DNA of 64,000 nucleotides from Podospora bellae-mahoneyi (Eukaryota > Ascomycota > Sordariomycetes > Sordariales > Podosporaceae). Within the stretch, counting starts at the first letter, position 1. The number at the start of each line of letters is the position of its first letter. The notes under the pieces were generated by a model. It made no database searches and had not been told where the DNA came from. It saw only the letters and a list, made by a program, of their open reading frames with translations. Made by a program: the position numbers and the translations under genes. Shown piece by piece: positions 21,569-33,036 of the stretch. The DNA lies in NCBI RefSeq assembly GCF_035222275.1, contig NC_085882.1:1185501-1249500 (forward strand). Reading direction: 5' to 3'.

Positions 21569-22625
21569 TTTGTCTGGACTTATGGTAGCTAAACCGGCTG
21601 GCTGGCTATGTGCAGTTCGAAAGGTCGAGAATAGGTAGTTGACGGTAGTGAGGTTATTCGTAAACTTCGAATTTGTGTTTGGAGAAGAGAGGGGAGGGAA
21701 GCTTTTCAATTGCCAAAACTGTCGTCAATCAACAATTCTCCACACACACAAGCGTTGCTGATGCGGGTCGGGGGAAGGAGAGCTTTCTAGAATTGTCCCC
21801 TCCTAATTTTTTTCCAACCGGGGGGTGGGGGGTGGGGGGGCCCTTGCGCCTGCTCCGACCGACCAATTTCCTACCTCCGGCTACAGCCGAAAAACTGGGC
21901 CGGCTTAGTCCAATTTCTCACCTCCTATTGGTTGTTAAGCCCCCGTAGCAAACCAAAACTGTGGGATTACACCCAAACCGTGTAAGTGACCAGCCAGTGA
22001 CCAGCCTCACCTCAACGTCACTCCCATCTTCACCATAGCAACAACACTAACAAAACACACATACATACTATGTAGGTACTCATATATTCATCTCTCTCTT
22101 CCCCTGACCCCCCTCCCTCCCTATGTAAACCTAATACCACTGTCCCCCCCGCCAAAAAAAAGCTTCATAAAGTAATATCACTCTCTATTTCCCCAATCCA
22201 TCCCTTTCTTTCCCTTCTCAATCATCCATGATATCTCTTTTCTACATACATGACACCCCACCCCCCAGCCCTGGTTACCCTTCTTCATGAGGTCAAGAAA
22301 ACAAAACAACCCAAATCTAGTCTGTAGCCCAACCGCACAACGTAACAAAAAAAAAGAAATTCCGCTGGAATTGCCCCCATCTGCTCCCTCTAGACTCCCC
22401 GCATCGAAACAAAAAAAAAGCAAAACAAATAAAAGTAGAAAAAGCAAATTAGGGTAAAAAAAAAGGATGTCGTCGGAGTCTGTGAGTTTGTGCGTGCATG
22501 TAAACATCTGGTGTCCGTGACTGCCCCAAATCCCATAACCTTTACACCACGTTGAGTGTCTGGCAGAATCTCGTGAAGCGAATAAAAATGCGAATAATGG
22601 CTTTTCCCCGGCCACCCTCCTCGTT
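21569..22625. other. HSP10 promoter region and Sat4-like kinase 3' flank
   Basis: Tandem minus-strand spacer. Holds the heat-shock-element candidate, a G-rich block near 21820 and several A-runs around 22340-22470 in the kinase 3' flank. No other gene seen. Confidence 0.55.
21780..21797. promoter_or_regulatory. candidate heat-shock element upstream of HSP10
   Basis: Inverted core TTCTAGAA (TTCnnGAA) at 21785-21792, flanked at correct 2-nt spacing by near units GAG and GTC, about 217 bp upstream of the HSP10 start. Placement before a chaperonin gene makes it plausible; function is inferred. Confidence 0.45.
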
Positions 22626-25291
22626 CTATTTGGGAGCAGGAGGCGTAGGCGGCTCCAACACATGCGTGTGATCATCAGCATTAACCACCTGCCCCGGTCC
22701 AACCTGCCGACAAATAACTGTATCCGACACCCAAGGGTCCTCCAAAATCTCGCTCATCTGAGCGCGCGTTTTTGGGTCGAGATCGAGCATGCGCCCAATG
22801 ACATGCCGGCTTTCCCTGGGCAACAGTCGAAGGATACGCCACGGGCCGCGGATGACTTCCTTCTTTTCGCCGCCGTCTTGGCCAGACGGCCGCTTCTCCT
22901 CGCTCTTGGACTTTTCAGGCGCAGGTTGTCCTTCGACAAAAGCTCTCTCAGGCGTGTTGTTCAAAGCGGTCATGGATGCGGATGGTGGAAGAATGAGCTT
23001 CTTCGGGTCGTGACCAGGCGTTGGATCGGCAGCAAAGAGCTTGAACGAGCTATCGGTAAGACGGGGAAGCTTCCAGGGGAAGCGTCTGAGCGTCATGCAG
23101 CAGTAGATGATGGCCAACGACCAGATATCCACCGCTTGTGGATCGTACTTCTTTTCGTCGTAGACCTCAGGCGCAAGATATGGATCTGAGCCGACGATAC
23201 CTGTACATCAACCAGTCAGTAAACTGCCGCATGGCAACACCATCTCCAGGAAGAAAAAAAAAACTCACCAGAAGCAAGAACAGTGCTCGTCTCAAAAGGA
23301 TACTTGAAGACATGGGCACTACCAAAATCGATTATCTTCATGATCCCCCGCTCGCTCACCACCACGTTGTCAAGTTTCAAATCCCGATGCGCCAGCCCCA
23401 TGCTGTGAAGATACGTAACACCGCTCAAAATCTGCAAGAAGCAGCAAGTGACTTCTTCTCTCGCCATCTTCCCCGTCATGACAATGGCAAACAGGTCAAA
23501 CGGCGCGTATTCCATCACCTCGTACCACTTGCCCTTCTCCTGGACAATGTCAAGCGTCTCAATGATGTTGCCGTGGTGCAGAGAAGACCCCATGCAGTAC
23601 TCGGCCGTCAATTTCTTGACGTATTCCCTCTCCGTCTCATATGAGTGGCGGGGTCTGAACTCCTTGACGGCAAACACGGTGCTGTCCTCGGCGCGCTTCA
23701 TCAACCGCACAGAACCACCCGCTCCAGCTCCCAACACCTTTCCAAGCTTTCCATACTTGGAAGTGAGACCGTGGTCGTTGTCGAATGGAATCTGGCCGCC
23801 CTTTGGCGTCTTGATACCAGACCGAACCGAAGCTGCTGGTGATGAGGTGCGCTTGACCTTGCTGCCTGGCCCCAGCTTGAAGAACCTCTTCAGATCCGCC
23901 ATGGAGCTATTTCGGCTGTGGATAACGTTGTCGTCGCTGTTGAGGCGCTTGTCTCCGGATATTCTGGGCAGGCTCAGGGTCGATGAACTGGGCGAGGCGT
24001 TCTTGTTCTTTTTCCTGGTGAACATGAAGCGGGACTCAATTTGTTTTGGTGTTTGACGCTTGCTCGCGGCGTAAGGGTCATTAGCCTCTCCAGTTGGCGG
24101 TGCTTGTCGGGAATAGAACAGCGAGGCAGCGGCTGCGCGGGACGGACTGCTATCGCGAGACGGTGGGACAGAGCTGGCGGGTGAGTTAGAACCACTCCCG
24201 GCGCCGAGCGAGAACAACCCCTTTCGGTGGTCACCGAGAGCGGAATGGTCTCTTCCATCTGACGTCGCGGGCCTCCGTGACACCCGCTCTTTTTCGGTCG
24301 TTGTAGAATGATGCTGGACGGATAGACGAGCAGGATTGACAGGTGCAGGCTCGTGGAGCGAATCTTGAGGCGTGATGATATCTGGCATGCGTCCCAGGCG
24401 ATCTTGGTTTCCGGCCGGCTCTCTCTTCAGTCCTGCTTCCACATTGTCCGTGCCGGCCGGTGTCAGCGGTGGCGTATGCATTTCTGGACTCCTCCTCGTA
24501 TGACTGCTTGTTTTTAGGTGCGGTGAGCCCTGGTGGCTCGCCGAACTTCTTGTTGCTTCCCGGCTTGGTACCCGAGAATCATCGTCGCGCGATGCAGTCT
24601 AAAGCCGAGATCGATCAAACGTCAGTCCTAATGTTCTAGGAAAAAAAGAGACCCTGAAAAGCGAAAGACAAAGTAAGTTCTGAGACCACCCCACAAGGCC
24701 TCGGCTAGATATCTGATCCCATACTAGAATCCGCCACAACCAAGACAAAGACACCATCGATCGATAACCAGACCCACACGCCAATAGGCCCGAAAACCTG
24801 GAAACCTGGAAACGTTGATACGTACCCTGGATACTGGTAGCGATACTGGCTCGTATGAGAAAATGTTCATCCGGCGTTCCTGGAGCGGACAATTCCTCAA
24901 TCGCTCAGAGAGATCACGTATTTCCTCAGATGTGACCCGTCCGGGCTGTCCGAGTGAGACATTGTCTGTGTTGGCGTCGAGCGATGCATCTTCAGGGGTG
25001 ATCTCCTGTACCGTCGACTTGAAGCGGACGGTGGGGGAGGATTCGGCAGCGGGTTCGTCTGTTGGGGGAGATATATCGATTTTTGAGGGCTCTAGATGAT
25101 GCGTACGACGTGGAAATCAGCAAGGTGTGTCTTTCGCTAACAAACAGCGGACTGGAAATCCGTGGGGGTTTGGGGTTGAGTGAGGGGCGATTGAAACAGT
25201 GCACAGTGAGAGAGTAGGTAGTGTCCCGGTGAGATTCACCTTTGTTCAGGATCTCGTGCTGCCCTTCCGGCGCCGGGGCACTGGAAGCCAT
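22626..25291 (-). CDS. SAT4: Serine/threonine protein kinase, Sat4/Hal4 type
   Basis: Fungal-specific NPR/HAL5-family kinase; yeast Sat4(Hal4) and Hal5 stabilise the Trk potassium transporters and other nutrient permeases. Exons 25291-25240, 25091-24826, 24598-23269 and 23200-22626 give 740 aa. The N-terminal half is disordered and Ser/Pro-rich. The kinase domain shows the glycine loop [10 protein letters not shown], the VAVK-type lysine (FAVKEF), the catalytic loop HRDLKLDN, the DFG ([10 protein letters not shown]) and the APE ([10 protein letters not shown]); [20 protein letters not shown] is typical of this family. The last intron lies between the DFG and APE motifs. All catalytic residues are present, so it should be active. 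Confidence 0.88.
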
Positions 25292-26630
25292 GATGGAGAT
25301 GGTCTAGAAGATAGCGGTTGCGATTGCGGTTGCGCCTGCGCGAAGAGGGAAAGCACGATGATAGTTTGCAGGATCCAAAGATGGAGACTGGAGGAAGCAG
25401 AGCAATCGGGCCCAGAATCCTAGATGACGGACAAGAGACGGCTGCTGGCTGGCTGCGCCTGAACCGCGGCGGAGCGCCGAGAAGAGAGGTGCGCTATACG
25501 CTACGAGGTCGTTGCGACGTGGTGGGGCTCAGCTACTTGTCCGGTACCTGGTTTGCAGTAAGACGCGCCACTCAACGTTGGCTGACATCTGCGGGAGGCA
25601 CGGGTACCCTTCAAGCACCTGAGCATCACCACAAGTTCCCAGGGTTCTCCCAGGTCCTGAGCGAGGGCGGCCATTTCCGGGGCCTAACGGGCCCGGCAGT
25701 GGGTCTTTTTTTATCAAGTCCCCTGATCTCTTGATCTTGTCCTCTAATTCTTCCCACGAGCCTGACTCGCAGCGAGCATTTCACCAGCTTCCAACTACCA
25801 GTCTGTGGCGACCAAAGGCATACGCGGATACGGGCGGGATTTCCTCCTTGGGTAAGGCACCTCACGGCTGTTTGGGACACCAAAAAAGGCTCACTCACGC
25901 ACAATCTTCCAGTGAGAGTTGGGGGGGAGGGGGGCATGGGGGGCACCGACGTAATGGAGGGGTCTCCATATCTCGGATACATGTGAGGCTCACTCCGGAA
26001 GGTGGGCTGGTTGAGAAAATGAGCTCTCCGATCTCGTCATCCATCTTATCGGATCCAATGCTTCTTCTCTTTCCAATCAGAAGCTGGAAACTGCCAACAA
26101 GCAGCCAACGAGCTCGAACACTTGTGAGTCGCATGGTGGTTGAGATGCATGATTCCGAGAGTCGGTTCGGTCGGGGCTCGGCACGCGAATCTTGTCCTTC
26201 AGTGACATGTTCACGGACAACAACGACACCCCGGCCTCCGTCCCAGCCTTGTCTCCGCTGTCCGCTGTCCACAGAACCCGGAGACCGGCGCGCGACACCA
26301 AGAACCACTGGAAACACGTCTCGCAGCGCTCATCCCGTCTTGTCTCTAACTGCCAAGTTCCACGAGATCTGGGTTTTGTCTCAAGTTTGTGATCAAAAGC
26401 TCGGGCGAATCTATCAAGGTGCCCACGAGGCAAAGCTGTAAGTGGGGAAGCTGCAGACCCTCCCACTATCAGCACATGGTACCTCTTGAAATCATACAAC
26501 TGATGGTACATGGTGATATATATACAAAACCACAGCTACAATGCTATGGCTATTCCCGTCTCTTGTCGGATATCAAGATGTTTTGCAAACAACCGTAACG
26601 CCTCCAAACCCAGCCTGTCCTCTGACCCCT
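25292..26630. other. kinase promoter region and uL11m 3' flank
   Basis: 1.3 kb tandem minus-strand spacer. No frame with family resemblance. Confidence 0.55.
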
Positions 26631-27179
26631 CTAAGCAACCACAGAGATCCCCATCCCCCTGGCTTGCCAGACAATCGATCTGCAAATGCCTTCTAATGAC
26701 AGACCGGACAACCGGGGCTCTGACTGCTTGATCTTTGCAATCTCATAGACATGCTTGAGACTAACCGACCCAACAGTCTCGTGGCCTGGCTTCTGGGCAC
26801 CTTTCCTCTTGCCCTTCTTTCCAATCGGGACGTCGGCCGCATTGAGCAACAGCCATGATGTTTGAGGCGTCCTGATCTCGAAGTGGAAGGTTCTGTCGGG
26901 CCGGACGGTGACTCGGACGGGCAATGGCGTTCCGACGTTGATGTGTGTCGTCCTCGCATTAAACTCCTACATATCCCCCTTATGTCAACATTTTGATGCC
27001 GAGCTCCCCCTTCCTCCTCCCTCTTGATTTTGACCGACCTTGCAGAAATCCATCGACTTGATACCCTTGGAACCGAGGGCAGGACCGACGGGAGGACTAG
27101 GACTGGCTTGGCCGGCGCCGACAATGATCTTGACGACCTGCTCGAGGCCCTTGGCACCACCTGCCGCTGCCTTGGACAT
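26631..27179 (-). CDS. MRPL19: Mitochondrial large-subunit ribosomal protein uL11m
   Basis: Counterpart of bacterial L11 and yeast Mrpl19, part of the GTPase-associated centre of the mitoribosome. Exons 27179-27039 and 26966-26631 give 158 aa. Family motifs: [26 protein letters not shown] (proline-rich N-terminal domain that contacts factors), FCKEFNART spanning the splice, [19 protein letters not shown] and the C-terminal [15 protein letters not shown]. The single intron has the less common donor GTCGGT and a CTAC-containing acceptor region. Divergently oriented to SVF1, 536 bp apart. Confidence 0.93.
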
Positions 27180-27715
27180 TGTGGGGCTCGGTATCGACGG
27201 TTGTTCGGGAGGGAAATAATCGGTGACTCGGTCTGAGGGTGCAATGGCGTCGCGAAAAGGTGTGGGTTGACAGCTCCGGAGCTGGGGTGGTGAGGTTCTC
27301 GCGAGCGGCGCCGAGCTGCTCCAGACCAAAAATTTCGGGTGGGCGGTTGCACCGCTTCAGCCACAGCCGATGTGCCCGTTCTTGGAACTTCCAGGAGCGG
27401 TTTCAGCCACAAGTCAGACTTCTGGATGCGCGGCGTAGTGGGGCTTTTTCAGAGAACCCCTGTTTTAAAGGGACCCGTGCGTTGGGGCGGAGGAGCAGTG
27501 ACGTCCAGTGGATGATAGCGTGCCACCGAATACAGCGGATAGGAGATTAGCCCCTCCTCTTTCCATCTTTTATTCGAGGATCTCTTTTGACGGCGGTGAA
27601 CGGCTTCAGACCTTGCTTTTTTCACTTTCTCTCCATTTCGACCCAAAGCACGGTTCTGACGATTATTGTCGCAACGGCATCTTTTCACCCGTTCCTTCGC
27701 AAACAAACCGCAAAC
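27180..27715. promoter_or_regulatory. divergent promoter region uL11m / SVF1
   Basis: 536-bp intergenic segment between oppositely read mitochondrial ribosomal protein and SVF1 genes; promoters of both must lie here. No specific factor site is claimed. Confidence 0.6.
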
Positions 27716-29046
27716 ATGTTCAAGTGGGCGCAGCAGCAGTAAGAACCTCTCCATGGACGGACTGTTGTTGTATTGGTCGACTGACACCCCTTTTTTTCTC
27801 CCTTAGGCTCGCCAACGTAGCCGGCACTAAGGAGCCCATCTATGGCCCTGAGGCAATCCAGTCCGTTGCCGTCGAGGCCGAGACCACCCCCTATACCGAG
27901 CTCACCCGCGATGACCTGAAATGGCAGGCCATGACCTCGACCAGCGTCGAGACCCAGAGCTTCTACCTCATGGCTGACAACGGTCAGCTCGGGTTTGCCC
28001 AAGTCATATATAGTAACGTGGCGTAAGCTTCATATGTGAGAACGACCCCTCTGCGCACACGCTGACACGCTGCATCATGCAGGGGCATCCACACGACCTG
28101 CCAGTTCAACTGCAAGCTCTTTAGCCTCGATTCCTCGAAGCCCCACCTCTGGTGCTCGACCCAGCTCACCAACCCCGACTTCAGCGAGGACAAGAGTAGC
28201 TTCTTCGCCGACGACTGCGCCGTCGAGCTCTCCGAGGACGGAACCACCTACACAATCAAGTCGATGAATGATGACCGGGCCATCGTCAACTTGACCATCA
28301 AGCGGGCCGGTCCCGGCTTCCAGGTCGGCAAGACGGGCAAGACGCTGTTTGGCACCGATCTCAAGAACCCATGGGGCACCATGCGCCATGCTTTCTGGCC
28401 ACGCTGCACAGCCGAGGGCACCATCAGCACCAAGGAGGGACCGGTCGATTTCAAGGGCAAGGCCACGTACATCATGGCTCTCCAGGGCATGAAGCCTCAC
28501 CACGCGGCAGCCAAGTGGAACTTTGTCGACTTCCAGGGTCCCACTTACACGGCTGTGGTGATGAATTTTACCACTCCTCCTTCCTACGGCTCGACCGAGG
28601 TGACGATTGGTGGCATTGTCAAGGATGGGGAGATCGTCATGGCCAACTGCAAGAGCACAGTTACTCACACCAAGTCGAAGAGCGACGGGGAGAACGGGTG
28701 GCCCGAGCCCGAGACCATCAAGTACACTTGGACGGGAACGACCAAGGATGGCAAGCCGGTCGAGGCTTCGTTGGAGGGTGCTTTGGAGAAGAGGCTCGAC
28801 AGGATAGACGTCATGGCCGAGGTGCCTGGATTTGTCAAGCAAATTGTTTCGAGCGCTGCCGGAACAAAGCCTTATATCTACCAGGTACGTCTTTTTGTCG
28901 CAGTGGTCGTTTTACAGGTCAAGTGCTAACATGAAACGTAGTACTACCCCCAACAACAAAAACTCACTCTCAAGATCAAGGTCGACGGCCAAGAAGTCAG
29001 CGAGCAGGGCACCGTCTTTGCCGAGTCCACCTTTATTTCCGAGTGA
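27716..29046 (+). CDS. SVF1: Survival factor 1 (SVF1)
   Basis: Svf1 is a fungal lipocalin-fold protein required in yeast for survival under oxidative stress and recently tied to ceramide transfer at ER-Golgi membranes. Exons 27716-27738, 27807-28022, 28083-28884 and 28942-29046 give 381 aa. The N-terminus [18 protein letters not shown] is the conserved membrane-binding amphipathic segment; it is divided by an intron after 23 coding bases. Later landmarks include [58 protein letters not shown] and the C-terminal TFISE. Length fits filamentous fungi (yeast is longer through loops). Assignment firm. Confidence 0.93.
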
Positions 29047-29718
29047 TTTTTTTTACAAGTCAACTTGTTTGGAATTACGACGGGAAGTTGAGTTATACAC
29101 ATCTGGAGTTGGCGTTTCGAGGTGTGTCTGATGAGCAGAGAGAGGGTTCTCAAGACAAAGCCACGAAAGTATATAAACAATTACATCCCCCTGAACGAAA
29201 TAGTGATGGGGGGTCGAATAATGATGTTGGAGCAGGAAAGGGGGAGATTTCTCACGAACACATAGAGCCGTAGATGGGGGGTCGGTGGTGATGATATGGG
29301 GCTCGGTTTAATATAATTGATTCTTGATGTTTAGGTTTTCTACAGTTTATTGTGCTCTTAAGACCAATTGTTCCGTTTGCTTTTTCATATATGTGTAATA
29401 TCATCCGTTTGCGTTGTTGATAAATATATTAAAATACTAATATTCTCAGCTTTATTTTCAGACAGCAGCCTTAACAGCCATTCAGCAACTTTGCCCGGGG
29501 CTCCTGTTAGTGAGGCGCACGGGCCAATAGAGACGAGTTATGCTTGATTTCAAGCGTTGTTCGCTACTCACTTACCTACCTTTCCTTGTTGTTTTACTCA
29601 CCACCATCACCTCCCGTTCCAGTTCAATTGTTGCGCGTCATGACCTGTTTTGTCGATATCTACTGAGTGTTGTTGTTTACGATTTCAATTTCAATTTCTA
29701 CAAGAAGTCGCGAAGACA
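29047..29718. other. SVF1 3' flank and H4-variant promoter
   Basis: Spacer between two plus-strand genes, AT-rich near 29400-29450. Short frame at 29540-29776 appears to be 5' leader of the H4 variant rather than a gene. Confidence 0.55.
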
Positions 29719-30633
29719 ATGCCGCCTACTTTGCCGGCCAGAGGTGGACCCTCCTCATCGAAGGCCAAGGCGGTAATGAGGAGTGTTGGGGGGAAGGCGC
29801 CACTCGGGGTTGGGAAAGGGAAGGTGGGGGCCAAGAGGCATAGGAGGATTTTGAAGGACACGATTCAGGGGATTAGTGAGTTTTATCATTGATGATGATG
29901 GAGGGTTGGGGATGAATGAAATGTTAATTATTTTGGGGGGATAGCTAAACCTGCGATTCGGTATGTTTTTGTTGTTGTTATTGTTTTTTTTGGGGCTTGA
30001 GGGGGAATGGTGAGTCGCGAGTCCAGTTGGTTTGTGAGAGTTGGGGATGCGACTTGTCAAGAACACACGAACCATGGGATCACAAGCTGGGATGGCGGAT
30101 ATGTTGCTTTGCGACTTTTCGTTCCGAGCGACTTGCTTCCCCCTACCCGACCGACCACCGCACCACCACCACCACCACCACCTTCAAAACATCAGACCGA
30201 AGAATTTACCTGCTAATATATACATCATCCAGTCGTCTCGCCCGCCGCGGCGGCGTTAAGCGTATCTCGGGGATGATCTATGAGGAGGTCCGTAAGGTTC
30301 TCAAGGATAGGCTTTCAGTGGTATGTTTTTGCCCACCACCACCACCCACTCTCCTCCCTTCTTTGACAGGACTAATATGTTGATAGATCCTGAAGGATAT
30401 CACTACTTATACCGAGTATCGCGGTGCGAAGACCGTCACGGTCGAGGATGTTAGTCCCCCCCACCCCGCCCCAACCTCCATTGATCCAACTGACAGAGAG
30501 ATAGGTCATCTTTGCCCTCCGCCGTATCGGTCGTCCGATCTATGGTTTTGATCCCGAGACTTATACTGCCCCTACGACGGGAATGAAGAGAAAGGCGATT
30601 GCGGGCGCGTCGCAGGATATGGATGAAGACTAA
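29719..30633 (+). CDS. Divergent histone H4 variant (H4v-like)
   Basis: Histone-fold protein clearly related to H4, resembling the divergent H4 variant known from Neurospora. Exons 29719-29875, 29945-29960 (16 nt), 30233-30320, 30387-30449 and 30505-30633 give 150 aa, against 102-103 in canonical H4. The conserved core reads [40 protein letters not shown], then diverges (LKDRLSVILKDITTYTEYRGAKTVTVEDVIFALRRIGRPIYGF). About 24 extra residues precede the Gly-Lys tail, and 27 follow YGF, ending acidic (QDMDED) with an internal basic MKRK. The residue matching H4 Lys20 is Arg43; the Lys16 match (Lys39) is kept. Canonical H4 is near-invariant, so this copy is a variant with a special role or is under relaxed constraint. 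Confidence 0.9.
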
Positions 30634-31473
30634 GGTCATAAATTCGTCTGTCGAAAATCTTTCCTAGTTATTCTGTCAACGGCGTTTTGGGGGTGTGGGA
30701 TATGGACGGAACACAAGGTTGGCGTTTTGGGAGGATAGGCTGTTGCGGGGATTTTTCACTCGGTTTATTTCCTTTGCCGCGGGCATTTCAAACTACAACG
30801 GATTCTAGAGGGCAATTGGCAAACCACTGGTTCTTGTCATTGGGGATAAACATGTTGGTCACGGGGCACATACTATTTGGGATGGGATGGGCCGGCAGGT
30901 GTGTGTACACCGAGTTTGCAAGGGTTGCAATTGTTTTAGGGGAATTCAAAGTTGGTACCTTATTGAACCTCACTGCTGGGTTTGTGATGTGAGCGGGTGT
31001 CTCGGGAGGATTTGTTGACTTCGCAACCCAACCGGATTGATGTCAGCCCCCTTTTCAGACTTATCACCCCAAGACAAGCATCCCACTCTCTACACACACT
31101 CAACCATGAAAAGCAAATGTGATAAATCAGGTATAGGTAATATTAATGTAGGACTCTTTAGCGAAAGTCTATGTGGTATCTCTTGAATGAATAACGATTG
31201 GTTATTGTTGTTGTTGTTGTTGTTGTTGTTGTGGTATCGCAGATTCCCTCCCCCCAACCACCCTCCCCAACCCCCCCAACCCCCAAAAAAAAGTAGATGG
31301 CCAGAAACAGAACGCCGTTGCCCCAAACCCAGTATCCAAAAAGAAGCAATTTGCCGTGTGTAAAAAAGCGATTGTGTAGTTCCCACCCAGCCCATGGTAT
31401 CAAACCCAAATAAAAATGAAAACCCTTTTCCCACCGTCTCTATCCCCTGCCTCTCTTCCCAAGCTCGTCAGAT
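30634..31473. other. convergent spacer H4 variant / GNAT-like gene
   Basis: Contains a (TTG)n run at 31205-31232 and a C-rich block near 31240-31290. No gene supported. Confidence 0.55.
31205..31232. repeat. (TTG)n microsatellite
   Basis: About nine TTG units on the plus strand in the 3' flank of the GNAT-like gene. Confidence 0.9.
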
Positions 31474-32382
31474 TCATCTCCTCTTCCCATTCCCAAACTC
31501 ACTCACCACCCTCTCCAGCGCCTGCGCCGCCTTTCTTTCCGACCTCCTCAACCACCCCCGGTTCAACCACTCCGGCAGCACCATCTCCTCCTCCCTTTCT
31601 CCCTGTCGATTGTCCTCCCCCCTCCCCCCCACAGGAATCAACCCCGCATTAGCATGCCCCCTCGCAAACCCCACCTCCCCATCCCTCCCACATCTTTCTT
31701 TCGTCAACCTAACCGCCTCCCTCAGCATATCCCCCCCCACCCCCTTCCCTCTATACCTCGACTTGACCGTCCAAGCCCTGATCACCCCCTTCCCCCCCTT
31801 GAACGAACTCAAACTGCCCCTCTGTTTATGCCTCTTGAAATTGGGATCTGACTGCCCCACCGGACGGGAAATATGCAACACCGTGACCCCAATAATCTCC
31901 CCCCCGTACCGGCAGGCAATAACGGTGTCCTGATCTTCGGGAGAGTCTGACCCGAGAAAGGAAGGGGTGATGCTTTCGGCGAGGCGGATGAATGGGGAGG
32001 TGAGGTACCGTACGGTAAGGAGGTATGTCGTTACCAATGATGAAAGGATCATCAGTTTTGTTCCGAGGTCGGATGAGGAGAGGAAGAAGTGGTAGGTTAT
32101 GGCCAAGGCGGCGATGAGGGAGGAGAGGGGGAGGGGGTGGGTGATGATATGGCTCGAGGCGGTTTGTCTTTGTTGGGCGATGCTATCGGCGATGAGCTTC
32201 AACGCCGCGGTTTTGTCGGGCTTGGAGGTCAGGACTTCGAGGGTCAAGGGGGGGATCTCATCTTCTTCGTCGAGGGTGGTGGTTGGGATGGGCATTGCTG
32301 GGCGGGAATGGGATTGGGGGGTTGGTGGTGACCTTCGGAGAGAAGAGGGTGCTAGGTTGGGGGTTGATGGGTTGGAGGACAT
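31474..32382 (-). CDS. GNAT-like N-acetyltransferase with two membrane segments
   Basis: Single exon, 302 aa from MSSNPSTPNL. Residues about 85-130 form two hydrophobic segments (PLSSLIAALAITYHFFL and LMILSSLVTTYLLTV) separated by a short polar turn. The C-terminal half has a GNAT signature: VIACRYGGEIIGVTVLHI as the central strands and AWTVKSRYRGKGVGGDMLREAV as motif A, with the acetyl-CoA loop R-x-x-G-x-G. A membrane hairpin before the GNAT domain is a recurring fungal arrangement of unknown function. A Met 19 codons upstream (position 32439) is in frame, but its context is weaker and the added MSIAFFTFLRANLVL would be hydrophobic. Substrate unknown. Confidence 0.7.
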   Translation of the reverse strand: MSSNPSTPNLAPSSLRRSPPTPQSHSRPAMPIPTTTLDEEDEIPPLTLEVLTSKPDKTAALKLIADSIAQQRQTASSHIITHPLPLSSLIAALAITYHFFLSSSDLGTKLMILSSLVTTYLLTVRYLTSPFIRLAESITPSFLGSDSPEDQDTVIACRYGGEIIGVTVLHISRPVGQSDPNFKRHKQRGSLSSFKGGKGVIRAWTVKSRYRGKGVGGDMLREAVRLTKERCGRDGEVGFARGHANAGLIPVGGRGEDNRQGEREEEMVLPEWLNRGWLRRSERKAAQALERVVSEFGNGKRR

Positions 32383-32638
32383 GGCGCTGTGGGGGAGGAC
32401 GAGGTTGGCGCGGAGGAAGGTGAAGAATGCTATTGACATGAAAATGTAAGTTTGGTGTTTTCGATCATGGTGTTTTGTTTAGAGTTTAAGCGACGTGAAA
32501 AATCTTGGCTGGATCGGAAATGTAACGGTGATGTTTCTGGTGGATATGGCAGTTGGGGCTTGGTGGGTGGGATTGAATGATGCCCCGCACCCTTTGGAGA
32601 TTTTTCTCTCCCACGGCAGTAATGTGTCGTGTGAGAAG

Positions 32639-33036
32639 TCAAGGTGGGAAATGGGGATAAATCTCCAGAGACAGGATAAACGAGGTGCGATATTGAATGT
32701 AACTGAAAACCAATTTATTTCCCGAGACAAGACAACATGAAATATGTCTCTTGAAGAGTGGTGACATAACTCTCTCCTGAATAGCGGGGCATGTTGACAT
32801 TGGGAAATTTTTCTTGGGCCGAGGGGTCCCAATAGAGGGGTAGGTAGACTCTAATGACAACAGAAAGATAAGAAAGAAATGGACTCACCAGTACTCGTCT
32901 TCAACGCGGGCATGGCATTAATCCTGTCGACAATGGAGTTGGGGTGGCAGGCGCTCAGGTCGAGCTCGGTGACGGCCTGGGGTGATCCGTCCATGTCATA
33001 GACCGAGTATGCGTATCCGTATGTGCTGGATTTCAT
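32639..33036 (-). CDS. possible small spliced gene, unknown protein
   Basis: Not a family I recognise. The exon 33036-32889 (MKSSTYGYAYSVYDMDGS onward, to PALKTST) has strong C-ending codon bias like confirmed genes nearby, and ends at a perfect GTGAGT donor. Joining it to 32850-32639 (acceptor CATTAG) keeps frame and gives 119 aa, but the second exon has weaker coding character, so the 3' part is doubtful. Upstream, a good acceptor (CTAAC branch, TTTCAG) at 33089 pairs with a GTGAGT donor at 33276. That splice would create an ATG from AT plus G, in frame, adding 18 residues (MRTTPLHHC...). The gene could equally be a conserved small protein missed by annotation or a transcribed leader. Confidence 0.35.
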
